Assembly (NCBI GenBank): GCA_900471485.1
Contig: UCEU01000005.1
Location: 1-64,000 of the forward strand
DNA from: Hyphomicrobiales bacterium
Lineage (GTDB): Bacteria > Pseudomonadota > Alphaproteobacteria > Rhizobiales > Rhizobiaceae
Direction of reading: 5' to 3'
Length of the DNA stretch: 64,000 bases
Positions 17,590 through 26,283 of this stretch are shown piece by piece. The position numbers and the translations under genes were made by a program. Under the pieces are notes generated by a model. It saw only the letters and a list, made by a program, of their open reading frames with translations, ran no database searches and was not told the DNA's origin. Position 1 is the stretch's first letter, and the number at the start of each line of letters is the position of its first letter.

Positions 17590-18003
17590 ATGGCGGAGCA
17601 GACAAGGTCACAGAAACTCAAGCGCCTCGTGGCCGTGCAGCGTCACCTCGAGCAGATGGCCGAGTACGATCTCGCAGAAACCACCCGCCAGAGAAGCGAG
17701 GTGAGCGAACAGATGGACAACGTCATTCTGGGGCTGGGATCCATGGACCCCGTCCATCACGCCTTCTCGCAGGGCTATGCCGACCGCTTCAACCGCCTCG
17801 GCATCAAGGACAAGCAGCTGACCGGCATGCAGCAGATCCACGAAGGTCGCGTCACGCAGGAGCGCGCCAAGGCCGATCGTCTGGAAGAGAACATGCGCGA
17901 GGCGCGCGATGCCGAGCGGCGCGAGGCCGACGACAACGCTGTCTACGATATCATCGATCAGAAATACGGTACGCCAGCCTCCAGCAAGCTTCAGAAGCCA
18001 TAA
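17590..18003 (+). CDS. FliJ-like coiled-coil protein
   Basis: A 137-residue, highly charged, almost entirely helical protein. ATG 17590 is chosen because it follows fliR by 4 bp; a longer reading would run back inside fliR. Long heptad-like Glu/Arg/Gln stretches (QKLKRLVAVQRHLEQMAEYD, TQERAKADRLEENMREARDA) suggest an antiparallel coiled coil of the FliJ type, the chaperone-escort and ATPase-associated stalk. Length and position among export genes fit FliJ, but no diagnostic residue proves it. Confidence 0.55.
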   Translation: MAEQTRSQKLKRLVAVQRHLEQMAEYDLAETTRQRSEVSEQMDNVILGLGSMDPVHHAFSQGYADRFNRLGIKDKQLTGMQQIHEGRVTQERAKADRLEENMREARDAERREADDNAVYDIIDQKYGTPASSKLQKP

Positions 18004-18034
18004 TCGTCGCGATCTTAGATAAGAGGATTGTGAC

Positions 18035-18598
18035 TTGGCTATTTCACCTCCGAGTGATCTGGTTCTCGATGTTGTCAGAGCTGCCGACCCGACCGAGGTC
18101 GAGGCGGCACAGGCGAAACTGAAGGCAAACCAGGCAGCTTTCGCGGCCAACAGTCTGGCGGAAGCCGGCAATGGCTTCACCTCGGCGGTCGATGTTCTCG
18201 ACCGCGCGAGCCAGAAGGCCGGTCTTGCCGACGTCAAGAACCGCGGCACGAAGACCGAAGAGGTGCCGGAAACCTATCGCAAGTTCGAAGCGATGGTTCT
18301 GCAGAACTTCATCAAGAACATGCTTCCGAGCGACAGCGAGGAAGTCTACGGCAAGGGCGCCACGGGCGACATCTGGAAGGGCATGATGGCCGAGCAGCTC
18401 GGCAACACCATTGCCCAGGGTGACGGCATCGGCGTCGCCAAGCAGCTCTATCACGACGCGCTGAAGAAGCAGCAGGGCGTGGTCAACGCTTCGGTCGACA
18501 ACCATGACCGCAACATGGCGCTGAGCATGATCGACGAGTTTCAGCGCAAGACCTTCGGCACGCCCACTGCCGAGAGCAAATCTAGCAACGACGCCTAA
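18035..18598 (+). CDS. FlgJ-like rod-binding protein (no hydrolase domain)
   Basis: A 187-residue protein starting at TTG 18035, with AAGAGGA seven bases upstream. The segment from about 78 to 135 matches the Rod-binding domain of FlgJ and Caulobacter CheL (FEAMVLQNFIKNMLPSDSEE, WKGMMAEQLGNTIAQGDGIG). Unlike enterobacterial FlgJ it has no muramidase domain; that job is probably done by the separate transglycosylase at 7566. It should cap and guide the growing rod in the periplasm. Confidence 0.8.
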   Translation: MAISPPSDLVLDVVRAADPTEVEAAQAKLKANQAAFAANSLAEAGNGFTSAVDVLDRASQKAGLADVKNRGTKTEEVPETYRKFEAMVLQNFIKNMLPSDSEEVYGKGATGDIWKGMMAEQLGNTIAQGDGIGVAKQLYHDALKKQQGVVNASVDNHDRNMALSMIDEFQRKTFGTPTAESKSSNDA

Positions 18599-18615
18599 GG
18601 GGATCGAGGAAAACA

Positions 18616-18981
18616 ATGGAAATAATCTCGAACGACTACCGTATCAAATCGGTTCTTGGACGCCTTGAAATGATCATCGACAACGAGAACACGCGCATCG
18701 GCAGCGATCCGCAGTTCGATCTCAAGGTTTCGAACGCCCATAAGAGCCGTTGCCTCTATGAGCTCTCCATGCTGTTCCGTGACACCGATCCGAAGGAACT
18801 GGCGGCATCGCACCTCGATCAGCTGCACGGCCTTAAGTCCAAGCTCGTTCTCAACGCACGCCGTGTCGAGGCGCATCTGGAAGCGGTTCGCACCGTGGCC
18901 GATCTCCTGAAGAACGCCGTGCAGGATGCGGATGCCGATGGCACCTATTCGCAAGAGCAGTTCGCTGCGCGTGATGCCTGA
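18616..18981 (+). CDS. FlgN-like flagellar export chaperone
   Basis: A 121-residue helical protein whose pattern (RLEMIIDNENTRIGSDPQFD, SNAHKSRCLYELSMLFRDTD, then LVLNARRVEAHLEAVRTVAD) resembles FlgN, the chaperone that holds FlgK and FlgL before export. It follows the FlgJ-like gene by 17 bp and overlaps the next gene by one base (TGATG at 18979-18983). FlgN proteins diverge strongly, so the call is probable rather than certain. Confidence 0.65.
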   Translation: MEIISNDYRIKSVLGRLEMIIDNENTRIGSDPQFDLKVSNAHKSRCLYELSMLFRDTDPKELAASHLDQLHGLKSKLVLNARRVEAHLEAVRTVADLLKNAVQDADADGTYSQEQFAARDA

Positions 18982-19520
18982 TGATCAAGCTCGTTATCAC
19001 AGGCGTCTGGGTTTGCGCGATCACACTGGCATCGGTCTATTTCTCGGTGCAGATGGCGACGGCCCCCGCGCCGGCGCCGGTTGATTCCAAGCAAAGCCAG
19101 CTCGAGCTTGTGAAGGGCGAGACGATCACGGTGCCGATCGTGAAAGACGGCGCCGTCAGCGGCTATTTCATCGCGAAGATGTCCTTCATGATGAACAAGG
19201 ACGTCGTGAAGGGCGCGACGCTGCCCTTGACCGAGATGACCAGCGACGAGCTGTTCACGCTGTTGATCGGCAACAAGATGATCGATATCGCCAAGGTGAA
19301 GTCGTTCGATCCCAACGCCTTCCGCGAGACGGTCAAAAAGAACATCAATCAGCACCTGGGCGGCGAGTATATCGATCAGGTGATGCTGGAGCAGATGGAC
19401 TATCTCTCCAAGGAAGAGGTCAAGGCGAACTCCTCCGGGCAGCCGCCGAAGATGGGAAAGCCGGTTCATATCGTCGAGCCGGCGGCCGCAAGCGGCGAGG
19501 CGGCTCCGGCCGGTCACTGA
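18981..19520 (+). CDS. membrane-anchored periplasmic protein, FliL-like
   Basis: A 179-residue protein with one N-terminal membrane segment (about 3-24, LVITGVWVCAITLASVYFSV), a Pro/Ala-rich spacer and a periplasmic domain. The domain has a first strand region (GYFIAKMSFMMNKDV), a helix with ELFTLLIGNKMI, and a C-terminal part FRETVKKNINQHLGGEYIDQ followed by VMLEQMDYL. This order (strand, helix, ln..lg...V..V.f) is reminiscent of FliL, a stator-associated stomatin-like protein. It is the last gene of the flagellar run and overlaps the FlgN-like gene by one base. It could be a second FliL-type protein, because a true fliL is expected elsewhere in rhizobial flagellar clusters. The assignment is inference. 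Confidence 0.55.
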   Translation: MIKLVITGVWVCAITLASVYFSVQMATAPAPAPVDSKQSQLELVKGETITVPIVKDGAVSGYFIAKMSFMMNKDVVKGATLPLTEMTSDELFTLLIGNKMIDIAKVKSFDPNAFRETVKKNINQHLGGEYIDQVMLEQMDYLSKEEVKANSSGQPPKMGKPVHIVEPAAASGEAAPAGH

Positions 19521-19821
19521 TCCTCGTTCAATCCTGTCGAACGGCGCCGCGAGGCGCCGTTTCGCGTTGGGCGTCTTTGGCTTGGTTAACGAACTGCTGA
19601 TTTCTCGCTGCGGATTCGACGGGTTTTCCTAAGGGTTGCTTGAACTCGTTCTGTTAGAAGCATCCTCGATGGGCTCGACCACGCATTTGCATTCCATATT
19701 GCGGAATCCTCATGCGATCGCCCCAGGCAAGCGCGTCCGGTCGAATGGCCTTCCGGTGCGGGAGTAAGTCCTTTGTTTTCCGGGTGCGGCACGCATGAAG
19801 CATTATCGTCAGGAAGTCGGA
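19521..19821 (+). other. intergenic region after the flagellar cluster
   Basis: It holds the hairpin at 19540-19561 and then about 250 bases without a convincing gene. A TTAAC and some AT-rich stretches may include the promoter of the glycosyltransferase gene. I see no further feature. Confidence 0.5.
19540..19561 (+). terminator. hairpin at end of the flagellar cluster
   Basis: AACGGCGCC (19540-19548) pairs perfectly with GGCGCCGTT (19553-19561) across a 4-nt loop. The tail (TCGCGTT) is not T-rich, so termination may be partial, but the location at the end of the long operon run fits. Confidence 0.6.
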
Positions 19822-20661
19822 ATGGATCTGATCGCGAATTTCGCGGTGCTTGCGTCACGCCGTACCATCTTTGATCTGCCGGTTTGCGATCTCGGCTGGG
19901 ACGATGCGCTCGTTTTCATAAACGAACTCATCAACATGCCCGTCGGCCAGACGTCGATCTCCTTCGTCAATGCGCACAACATCCTGATGACGCTGCGCGA
20001 CGAGGAATATCGCGATATCCTGATGCAGAACCTTGTTCTGCCTGACGGCATCGGCTTGAACATCGCGTCGAAGATTTCGCACGGCTCGCCGTTCCCGGCG
20101 AACCTCAATGGCACGGATTTCGTGCCGGCACTGCTGACCTTCATGGAGCAGCCCCGCCGCATCGGCCTGATCGGCGGCAAGCCCGAAGTCGTTGAGAAAG
20201 CCGCCGCCAATTTCCGCCGTCACGCGCCTTGGCATCAGTTCATCGTCATATCCGACGGCTACTTCGACAAGGAGGATCCTTCCGAAGTGACCGCCGAGAT
20301 CGAGCGTCAGAAACTCGATATCCTGATCATCGGCATGGGAACGCCGCTGCAGGAGAAGTGGGCGCACAGGAATGTCCGCGCACACCATGCCCGGCTGGTC
20401 CTGACCGTCGGCGCGCTCTTCGATTTCGTTTCCGGCACCGTCCCGCGCGCACCGAAAACCGTGCGAATGATGCGGATGGAATGGGCCTATCGGCTGATGC
20501 AGGAGCCGAGCCGGCTCTGGCGCCGCTACATGATCGGCATTCCGGTCTTTCTCTATTACGTCCTGCAATACCGCATGCACCGTCATGAGCGGATATTGAC
20601 GCGTGTCGAAAGCCAGCAGCCCGCGCCGCCACCGCAAAAGCGCCTCGGCCGGATGGGCTGA
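19822..20661 (+). CDS. WecG/TagA/CpsF-family glycosyltransferase (GT26)
   Basis: A 279-residue enzyme of the family that transfers N-acetyl-mannosamine-type sugars to lipid-linked acceptors. Family motifs are visible: TSISFVNAHNILMTLRDEEY near the N terminus, LVLPDGIGLNIASK (the DG motif), NGTDFVPALL, and IIGMGTPLQEKWAHRN. ATG 19822 is preferred because AGGAAG lies 6-11 bases upstream; ATG 19795 is an in-frame alternative adding 9 residues. It stands alone between the flagellar genes and a Wzz-like gene, with no other polysaccharide genes nearby. The acceptor polymer is unknown. Confidence 0.85.
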   Translation: MDLIANFAVLASRRTIFDLPVCDLGWDDALVFINELINMPVGQTSISFVNAHNILMTLRDEEYRDILMQNLVLPDGIGLNIASKISHGSPFPANLNGTDFVPALLTFMEQPRRIGLIGGKPEVVEKAAANFRRHAPWHQFIVISDGYFDKEDPSEVTAEIERQKLDILIIGMGTPLQEKWAHRNVRAHHARLVLTVGALFDFVSGTVPRAPKTVRMMRMEWAYRLMQEPSRLWRRYMIGIPVFLYYVLQYRMHRHERILTRVESQQPAPPPQKRLGRMG

Positions 20662-20760
20662 TCGGCTGCCGTTAACGATTTCTTTGCTATGAAACTTTAG
20701 GATCGGTTAATCATCCTCGCCGGATGAGCGATCGACCTTTCATATGCATGAGAAGCGGCG

Positions 20761-22395
20761 ATGCATCAGAATTACACGAGAAGCCAGTCCGCCCGACGGT
20801 CCGCGACCGCGCACCGCCATCCCGTTGATAGCGACGAGACATCAGGCATTGCCGGCCCGGAGCTGGAACTGCTTCGCATTCTCCAGCGCGCACTTGACGA
20901 ACAGAGAACGCCGGAGCCTGTCGAGGAGCCCGCATCCGCCCTGGTCAGCCGCATCGAGACCATTCTCGGCAAGAGGCTCGAGGCTGCAAACGATACGGCT
21001 ATGGCCCAGTCGGTCGAACCGCCCCCTGCGTTCGTTGCGCCGATTGAGCTTGTCGAACCGGTTCGCGAAGCCGCTCCGTCCACCGATCCTTCCGAACCTG
21101 AACCGCATCATGACGCGCACGCGCGCTCCCTCGCAAAGCTGCTGCCCGCTGTTGCTCTTCTCTGCACGCTCGGCGCCGCGGCGGGTGCGCTCGCGCCCAC
21201 AGGGCCGGTCAGGCACACGGCTTCCGGAACCCTCGCTGTCCAGGGTGCTGCCGAAACCCGGGCTGCCATGGCAAAAGCTGTCGAGAAGATGCTGGTCTCG
21301 CCGCGTATCGTCGCTGCCGCCGTATCAACCTTGAAGCTCGACCACGATCCGGAATTCTCAGGTGCCGCGACCGGCGCCCTGAACGTCGCGGCGGATCTGT
21401 TGTCCGTCCGCGGATCGGCAATCGACCCGGTCTCGCGCGCCGAAGCCTCCCTGACCTCCGCCATTCATTCCTCCACGAATGATCGCACCGGCGCCATCGA
21501 TTTCAGCGTCACGACGGGTAGCGTCGACAAGTCGGCGCGGATCGCCGGCTATCTTGCCTCGGCCGTCACCCGCTCAGCCCAGCCGAGCTCGGCGGATGGT
21601 GATGCGTTGAAGAAGGAAAGCGATGCGGCGCAAGCGACATTCGATGCGTTCGTCAAGCAAAGCGGCGAGGGGAACGTCAAGGTCGCAACCGGTCTGCAGC
21701 GTCAGATCGCCGATGTCGATGCAGAGCTGAAGGCCGCCGGCGACAAGATCGTGGCGACCAAGGAAAACGCCGACCGGATCAGGGTTGCGAAGGTCGGAGA
21801 CATCCTTGCCGGTGCGCTGCCGCCGCAAGCGCTCTCGCCCGCACTCGAGGACAAGCGCGAGCACTATGTTACAGCCAAGGCTTCGCTTGCGCAGCTCTCT
21901 GCGAGCCTTGGTCCGCGTCATCCGCGACTGTTGGCGCAGCAGGCCGAAACAGACAGCCTGCGCAACGCCGTCGCCGACGAACTCGTTCACCTGCAGCGGC
22001 AATCGGCCGACGACGCGAAGGCCGCTGCCGTCGAAAAACGACAGCTCGACAGTCGCCGCAACTCTCTGATCGCCCAAAGCCGCGACACCGGTGTCGATCT
22101 TGCGAAGCTGACGGAACTGCATGACAAGGCCGCGGCGGCGCAGACGCGGCTGGAGGATGCCATATCGACCGGGTCGCTGCCATCCGATGCCGCCCACGTG
22201 ACGGTGCTGAAGGCGCCTCAGGCAACGACCACATCCTCCGCGACAGCGTGGTGGTCCATGTCCCTTTTCGGCGGCCTTATCGGTCTCGGTCTTGGAACCG
22301 TCTTTGCGGCGACGCGCCTATTTCGCTCCCGAGGGCAGCCAGGAACAAGGATCGAGCCTTCGATGCCGTCCACCGTTATCGCGGATCAGTCGTAG
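20761..22395 (+). CDS. Wzz/ExoP-N-like polysaccharide co-polymerase without kinase domain
   Basis: A 544-residue protein with a cytoplasmic Glu/Pro-rich N terminus, a first membrane segment at about 124-145 (LAKLLPAVALLCTLGAAAGA), a long periplasmic helical domain and a second membrane segment at about 500-520 (WWSMSLFGGLIGLGLGTVFA). The sequence around 300-420 (SASLGPRHPRLLAQQAETDS) has the pattern of GumC/ExoP-type chain-length regulators. The C-terminal tyrosine kinase of ExoP is absent and the tail is only about 25 residues. It probably works with the upstream glycosyltransferase on a surface polysaccharide. Start ATG 20761; an ATG at 20744 is out of frame. Confidence 0.7.
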   Translation: MHQNYTRSQSARRSATAHRHPVDSDETSGIAGPELELLRILQRALDEQRTPEPVEEPASALVSRIETILGKRLEAANDTAMAQSVEPPPAFVAPIELVEPVREAAPSTDPSEPEPHHDAHARSLAKLLPAVALLCTLGAAAGALAPTGPVRHTASGTLAVQGAAETRAAMAKAVEKMLVSPRIVAAAVSTLKLDHDPEFSGAATGALNVAADLLSVRGSAIDPVSRAEASLTSAIHSSTNDRTGAIDFSVTTGSVDKSARIAGYLASAVTRSAQPSSADGDALKKESDAAQATFDAFVKQSGEGNVKVATGLQRQIADVDAELKAAGDKIVATKENADRIRVAKVGDILAGALPPQALSPALEDKREHYVTAKASLAQLSASLGPRHPRLLAQQAETDSLRNAVADELVHLQRQSADDAKAAAVEKRQLDSRRNSLIAQSRDTGVDLAKLTELHDKAAAAQTRLEDAISTGSLPSDAAHVTVLKAPQATTTSSATAWWSMSLFGGLIGLGLGTVFAATRLFRSRGQPGTRIEPSMPSTVIADQS

Positions 22396-22553
22396 CGGGC
22401 CTGCGGTCGCATGTCGCGCTTGCCGGGCTGCAGGCGTCATCCGGATATTTGCACTTGCATTTGTCGTTTTAGGCAGGCTACGGCGTGCACAGGCAAGTGA
22501 CGCGTGCCGGCCTCGGCTAGGATGCGCGAAAGCAACGGCAGGAGACAGTCTTG

Positions 22554-23450
22554 GTGACAGTAATCGACGGCAAACAGGTTGCAGCTTCAGTCATTGAAAC
22601 CGTGAAGGCGGCAAGCTCGGCTCTGGCAAAGCAGAACGGCGTGCAGACCGGTCTGGCGGTCATCATCGTCGGCGATGATCCGGCAAGCCACGCCTATGTC
22701 GGCTCCAAGAGCCGCATGGCAAAAGAATGCGGCTTCAAGTCCGTCCAGCACACGCTGCCGGTCGAGACCACGCAGGAAGAGCTGGCGGGCCTCGTGGCCT
22801 CCCTCAACGCCGATGCCTCCATTCACGGCATTCTCGTGCAGCTGCCGCTGCCCAAGCATCTGAACTCCGAGCCGATCATCCAGTCGATCCTGCCCGAGAA
22901 GGATGTCGACGGTCTTCACGTCGTCAACGCCGGCAAGCTTGCGATTGGCGACCTCGAGACCGGCCTCGTTTCCTGCACGCCGGCCGGCGCCATGGTCTTC
23001 GTGCGCCGCACCCATGGCGAGGATCTCTCCGGCCTGAACGCCGTCGTCATCGGCCGTTCCAATCTCTTCGGCAAGCCGATGGCGCAGCTGCTTCTCAACG
23101 CCAACGCCACGGTGACGATCGCCCATTCGCGCACCAAGGATCTTCCGGCCGTCTGCCGCAATGCCGATATCCTGGTCGCGGCCGTTGGTCGGCCCGAGAT
23201 GGTCAAGGCGGATTGGGTCAAGCCGGGCGCGACTGTTATCGATGTCGGCATCAACCGTATTGCCGCGCCCGAAAAGGGTGAGGGTAAGACCCGCCTCGTC
23301 GGCGATGTCGCCTTCGCGGAAGCCTCCACGGTTGCCGATGTCATCACCCCCGTTCCCGGCGGTGTCGGTCCCATGACGATTGCCATGCTGATGGCGAACA
23401 CCGTCATCGCCGCGCATCGCGCCGCTGGCAAGACGCCGCCGAAGTTCTAA
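22554..23450 (+). CDS. folD: methylenetetrahydrofolate dehydrogenase/cyclohydrolase FolD
   Basis: A 298-residue bifunctional enzyme that interconverts methylene-, methenyl- and formyl-tetrahydrofolate. The GTG at 22554 gives the usual start [14 protein letters not shown] with AGGAGA eight bases upstream; TTG 22551 is an alternative. Family motifs include [18 protein letters not shown] (substrate Tyr and Lys), [37 protein letters not shown] (NADP binding) and the terminal [19 protein letters not shown]. Its stop overlaps the stop of the convergent repressor gene by two bases. Confidence 0.97.
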   Translation: MTVIDGKQVAASVIETVKAASSALAKQNGVQTGLAVIIVGDDPASHAYVGSKSRMAKECGFKSVQHTLPVETTQEELAGLVASLNADASIHGILVQLPLPKHLNSEPIIQSILPEKDVDGLHVVNAGKLAIGDLETGLVSCTPAGAMVFVRRTHGEDLSGLNAVVIGRSNLFGKPMAQLLLNANATVTIAHSRTKDLPAVCRNADILVAAVGRPEMVKADWVKPGATVIDVGINRIAAPEKGEGKTRLVGDVAFAEASTVADVITPVPGGVGPMTIAMLMANTVIAAHRAAGKTPPKF

Positions 23451-24475
23451 TCCGTGCGCGGCGCTGGACCGGTGGAAGCCCGCACGATGAGTTCGGTCTT
23501 CCATAGCTCCTGTTCGGGGTAGGGCGTTTCCTGCTTCACGGTTGCGATCAGCCGCTGCGCGATCCTGGCGCCGGCCGCGCGCAGCGACGATCGCGTCGTC
23601 GTCAGCGGCACGGAGAAGTTTTCCGGCTTCAGATGCGGCAGCACGTCGTCGTGCGCGATCAGCGATATATCCTCGCCGAGTTTCAGTCCCGCCTGGTTGA
23701 CGGCGCGGATCGCGCCCAGCGCCAGCACCGTGCTTGAACAGAGGATCGCCGTCGGTCGCTCCGGCATCTGCAGGAAGCGCTCCATGGCGAACTGGCCGGG
23801 CTCGTCGGTCATCGCCGTGTGGCTCATGCACTCCTCGGAAATCTGAAGCCCGCGCTCGGCCAGCGCGTTGATCAGGCCATTCTTGCGGCGGATCGCGAAA
23901 TCCAGATGCGCGGGACCGTTGAGTAGCGCGAAACGGGTATGCCCGAGCTGCAGCAGCAGCTTGGCCGCATCGTAGAAGGCGCCTTCATTGTCGATGTCCA
24001 GATAGGGATAGTCCGGCTCAGAACCGAAGGACCGGCCATGCACCAAAAATGGCATGGATAGCGATTGCAGCATCGCCAGCCGAGGGTCGTGCCCACGCAT
24101 GTAGGCGATAAAGAGCGCATCGACATTGCCGCTGATCGCCAGCCGCCTGAGCGCGCCGACCTCGTCGTTCGGATCGGCCGGCATGATCACGAAATGAAAA
24201 TCGTGACGCACCGCCTCCTCGCCGAGTCCGGTGAGGAATTCGCCGAAGTGAACGTCGGAATAGTGGTCCGGAGCCGTCGGCATGACGAGGCCGATGGAAC
24301 CTGCCTTGCCGGTCGCGAGCCTTTGCGCCGCCTTGTTCGGCCGGTAGCCTGTTTCCCTCACGGCCTGCAATACGCGCTCGCGCGTCGCCTCGTTGACCTC
24401 GGGGTAGCCGTTCAGTGCGCGGCTCACAGTCGTCTGCGAAAGACCCAGCAATTCGGATAGCTGTTTCAGATTCAC
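23447..24475 (-). CDS. aglR: LacI-family repressor of the alpha-glucoside operon (AglR)
   Basis: A 342-residue regulator. The N-terminal LacI helix-turn-helix (about 1-50) reads [20 protein letters not shown] followed by [16 protein letters not shown]. The rest is a periplasmic-binding-protein-like sugar sensor domain. It starts at GTG 24475 with GGAGGA upstream and is transcribed away from aglE. Two identical AAAGCGCTTT palindromes, the typical LacI-family operator, lie in the 278-bp space between them, so autoregulation and repression of agl are likely. It corresponds in position to aglR of Sinorhizobium. Confidence 0.93.
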   Translation of the reverse strand: MNLKQLSELLGLSQTTVSRALNGYPEVNEATRERVLQAVRETGYRPNKAAQRLATGKAGSIGLVMPTAPDHYSDVHFGEFLTGLGEEAVRHDFHFVIMPADPNDEVGALRRLAISGNVDALFIAYMRGHDPRLAMLQSLSMPFLVHGRSFGSEPDYPYLDIDNEGAFYDAAKLLLQLGHTRFALLNGPAHLDFAIRRKNGLINALAERGLQISEECMSHTAMTDEPGQFAMERFLQMPERPTAILCSSTVLALGAIRAVNQAGLKLGEDISLIAHDDVLPHLKPENFSVPLTTTRSSLRAAGARIAQRLIATVKQETPYPEQELWKTELIVRASTGPAPRTD

Positions 24476-24526
24476 GTGCTATGTTTCCTCCGCCCGCATC
24501 GGAGGTCCATTCTCCCAATGGCTTCC

Positions 24527-24536
24527 AAAGCGCTTT
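24527..24536. promoter_or_regulatory. AglR operator 1
   Basis: A perfect palindrome AAAGCGCTTT flanked by CC and TA, 51 bp upstream of the aglR start. The central CG and the half-site shape are those of LacI/GalR-family operators. Confidence 0.7.
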
Positions 24537-24687
24537 TAATTATGCAGCACTTCTGCCGGTTGACTCAAGAAAAATCGCTCCATATTCGACTGGGAGCTTT
24601 GCTGCAGCGCGATAATCGCTCGTGTTTGGGCGGCTTTTGCGAATTGGCTTGACTCTTTTCCGTCTTGAATGAGATGAGTGATTTGTC

Positions 24688-24697
24688 AAAGCGCTTT
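24688..24697. promoter_or_regulatory. AglR operator 2
   Basis: The same palindrome AAAGCGCTTT, extended to CAAAGCGCTTTG, 56 bp before the aglE start. Centre-to-centre distance from operator 1 is 161 bp, which would allow looping by a tetramer or separate control of the two divergent promoters. Confidence 0.75.
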
Positions 24698-24753
24698 GGA
24701 ATTCGTTTGAATGGCCATAAGGCGTGGTTGGGATTGTGATGGGAGGTTGTCAC

Positions 24754-26115
24754 ATGAGGAAGACATTTTTGTTGGGCGTTGCCGTTGCCGCGCTGTTTGC
24801 CGGCTCGGCGTCCGCCGCAGATCTTAAGTTCGCCCCTGGCGAAGATGCTAAGTTCAACTGGAAGAGCTACGACGAGTTCAAGGCCGCTCACGCCGATCTG
24901 AAGGGTGAGCAGCTGACGATCTTCGGCCCGTGGCGCGGCGAGGACGAAGCCTTCTTCCGCAGCATTCTTGCCTACTTCACCGAAGCGACCGGCATCGATG
25001 CCAAGTATTCCTCTTCGGAAAACTACGAGCAGCAGATCGTCATCGACACGCAGGCCGGCTCGCCGCCGAATGTCGCGATCCTGCCGCAGCCCGGCCTCCT
25101 GGCCGATCTCGCCAGCAAGGGTTTCCTGACGCCGCTCGGCGACGATACGTCGAAGTGGGTCAAGGACAACTACGGTGCCGGCGACAGCTGGGTCGGTTAC
25201 GGCACCTACAAGGGCAAGGACGGCAAGGATGCCTTCTACGCCTTCCCGTACAAGGCCGACGTGAAGTCGCTGGTCTGGTATGTCCCCGAGAATTTCAAGG
25301 AAGCCGGCTACAAGATCCCGACGACCATGGAAGAGCTGCATGCCCTGACCGACCAGATCGTCAAGGACGGCGGCGTTCCGTGGTGCATCGGTCTCGGCTC
25401 CGGCGGTGCCACCGGCTGGCCGGCCACCGACTGGATCGAGGACCTGATGCTGCGCATGCAGCCGCCGGAAGCCTACGACAAGTGGACCACCAACGAACTG
25501 AAGTTCGATGACCCCTCTGTCGTTTCCGTCATCGAGGAATTCGGCAAGTTCGCCAAGAACGAGAAGTATGTCGATGGCGGCGTCGCGGCCGTGGCTTCGA
25601 CCGACTTCCGCGATAGCCCCAAGGGTCTCTTCGCCGTTCCGCCGAAGTGCTACATGCACCACCAGGCGTCCTTCATCCCGTCCTTCTTCCCTGAAGGCAC
25701 GAAGCTCGGTCAGGATGCGGACTTCTTCTACATGCCGACCTACGCCTCGCATCCGGAACTCGGCAAGCCGGTTCTCGGTGCCGGTACGCTGGTGACCATC
25801 ACCAAGGACTCCAAGGCTTCCCGTGCCTTCGTCGACTTCCTGAAGACGCCGATCGCCCATGAAGTCTGGATGGCGCAGTCGAGCTTCCTCACGCCCTACA
25901 AGGGTGTCAGCACCGCGGCCTATGCCAACGAGCAGATGAAGCGCGAAGGCGAGATCCTGACGACCGCGACCACCTTCCGCTTCGACGGCTCCGACTTGAT
26001 GCCCGGCAAGATCGGCGCTGGCGCCTTCTGGACCGGCATGGTCGATTTCGTCGGTGGCAAGTCCGCCGAGGATACCGCCAAGGAAATCCAGAGTGCCTGG
26101 GATGGCATCAAGTAA
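24754..26115 (+). CDS. aglE: alpha-glucoside ABC transporter, periplasmic binding protein AglE
   Basis: A 453-residue solute-binding protein of ABC family 1. The ATG at 24754 follows GGGAGG by 8 bases and begins a signal peptide (MRKTFLLGVAVAALFAGSAS, cleaved before ADLKF). The mature protein has the sugar-binding pattern (LTIFGPWRGEDEAFFRSILA, NVAILPQPGLLADLASKG, AFPYKADVKSLVWYVPENFK). Agl takes up sucrose, maltose, trehalose and other alpha-glucosides in Sinorhizobium (family knowledge). A hairpin follows before aglF. Confidence 0.95.
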   Translation: MRKTFLLGVAVAALFAGSASAADLKFAPGEDAKFNWKSYDEFKAAHADLKGEQLTIFGPWRGEDEAFFRSILAYFTEATGIDAKYSSSENYEQQIVIDTQAGSPPNVAILPQPGLLADLASKGFLTPLGDDTSKWVKDNYGAGDSWVGYGTYKGKDGKDAFYAFPYKADVKSLVWYVPENFKEAGYKIPTTMEELHALTDQIVKDGGVPWCIGLGSGGATGWPATDWIEDLMLRMQPPEAYDKWTTNELKFDDPSVVSVIEEFGKFAKNEKYVDGGVAAVASTDFRDSPKGLFAVPPKCYMHHQASFIPSFFPEGTKLGQDADFFYMPTYASHPELGKPVLGAGTLVTITKDSKASRAFVDFLKTPIAHEVWMAQSSFLTPYKGVSTAAYANEQMKREGEILTTATTFRFDGSDLMPGKIGAGAFWTGMVDFVGGKSAEDTAKEIQSAWDGIK

Positions 26116-26130
26116 CATCGCCTGAACGCG

Positions 26131-26150
26131 TGCCGCCGGTTTCGGCGGCA
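26131..26150 (+). other. stem-loop between aglE and aglF
   Basis: TGCCGCCG (26131-26138) pairs perfectly with CGGCGGCA (26143-26150) across a 4-nt loop. No T-run follows. Such hairpins after binding-protein genes commonly protect the upstream mRNA or cause partial termination, giving excess binding protein over permease. Confidence 0.6.
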
Positions 26151-26283
26151 TGGCTGCAATGCCTTGGCCGGATGCTTTGATGAAGCGTTCGGCCATCGCC
26201 GCCTTCGTGCCGTGCGCCGGGAGCGCATAGGCCGAGCCGGCGCAAACCCTTCAACATAGACAGGGGTAGCAGGGGAGGGACGA

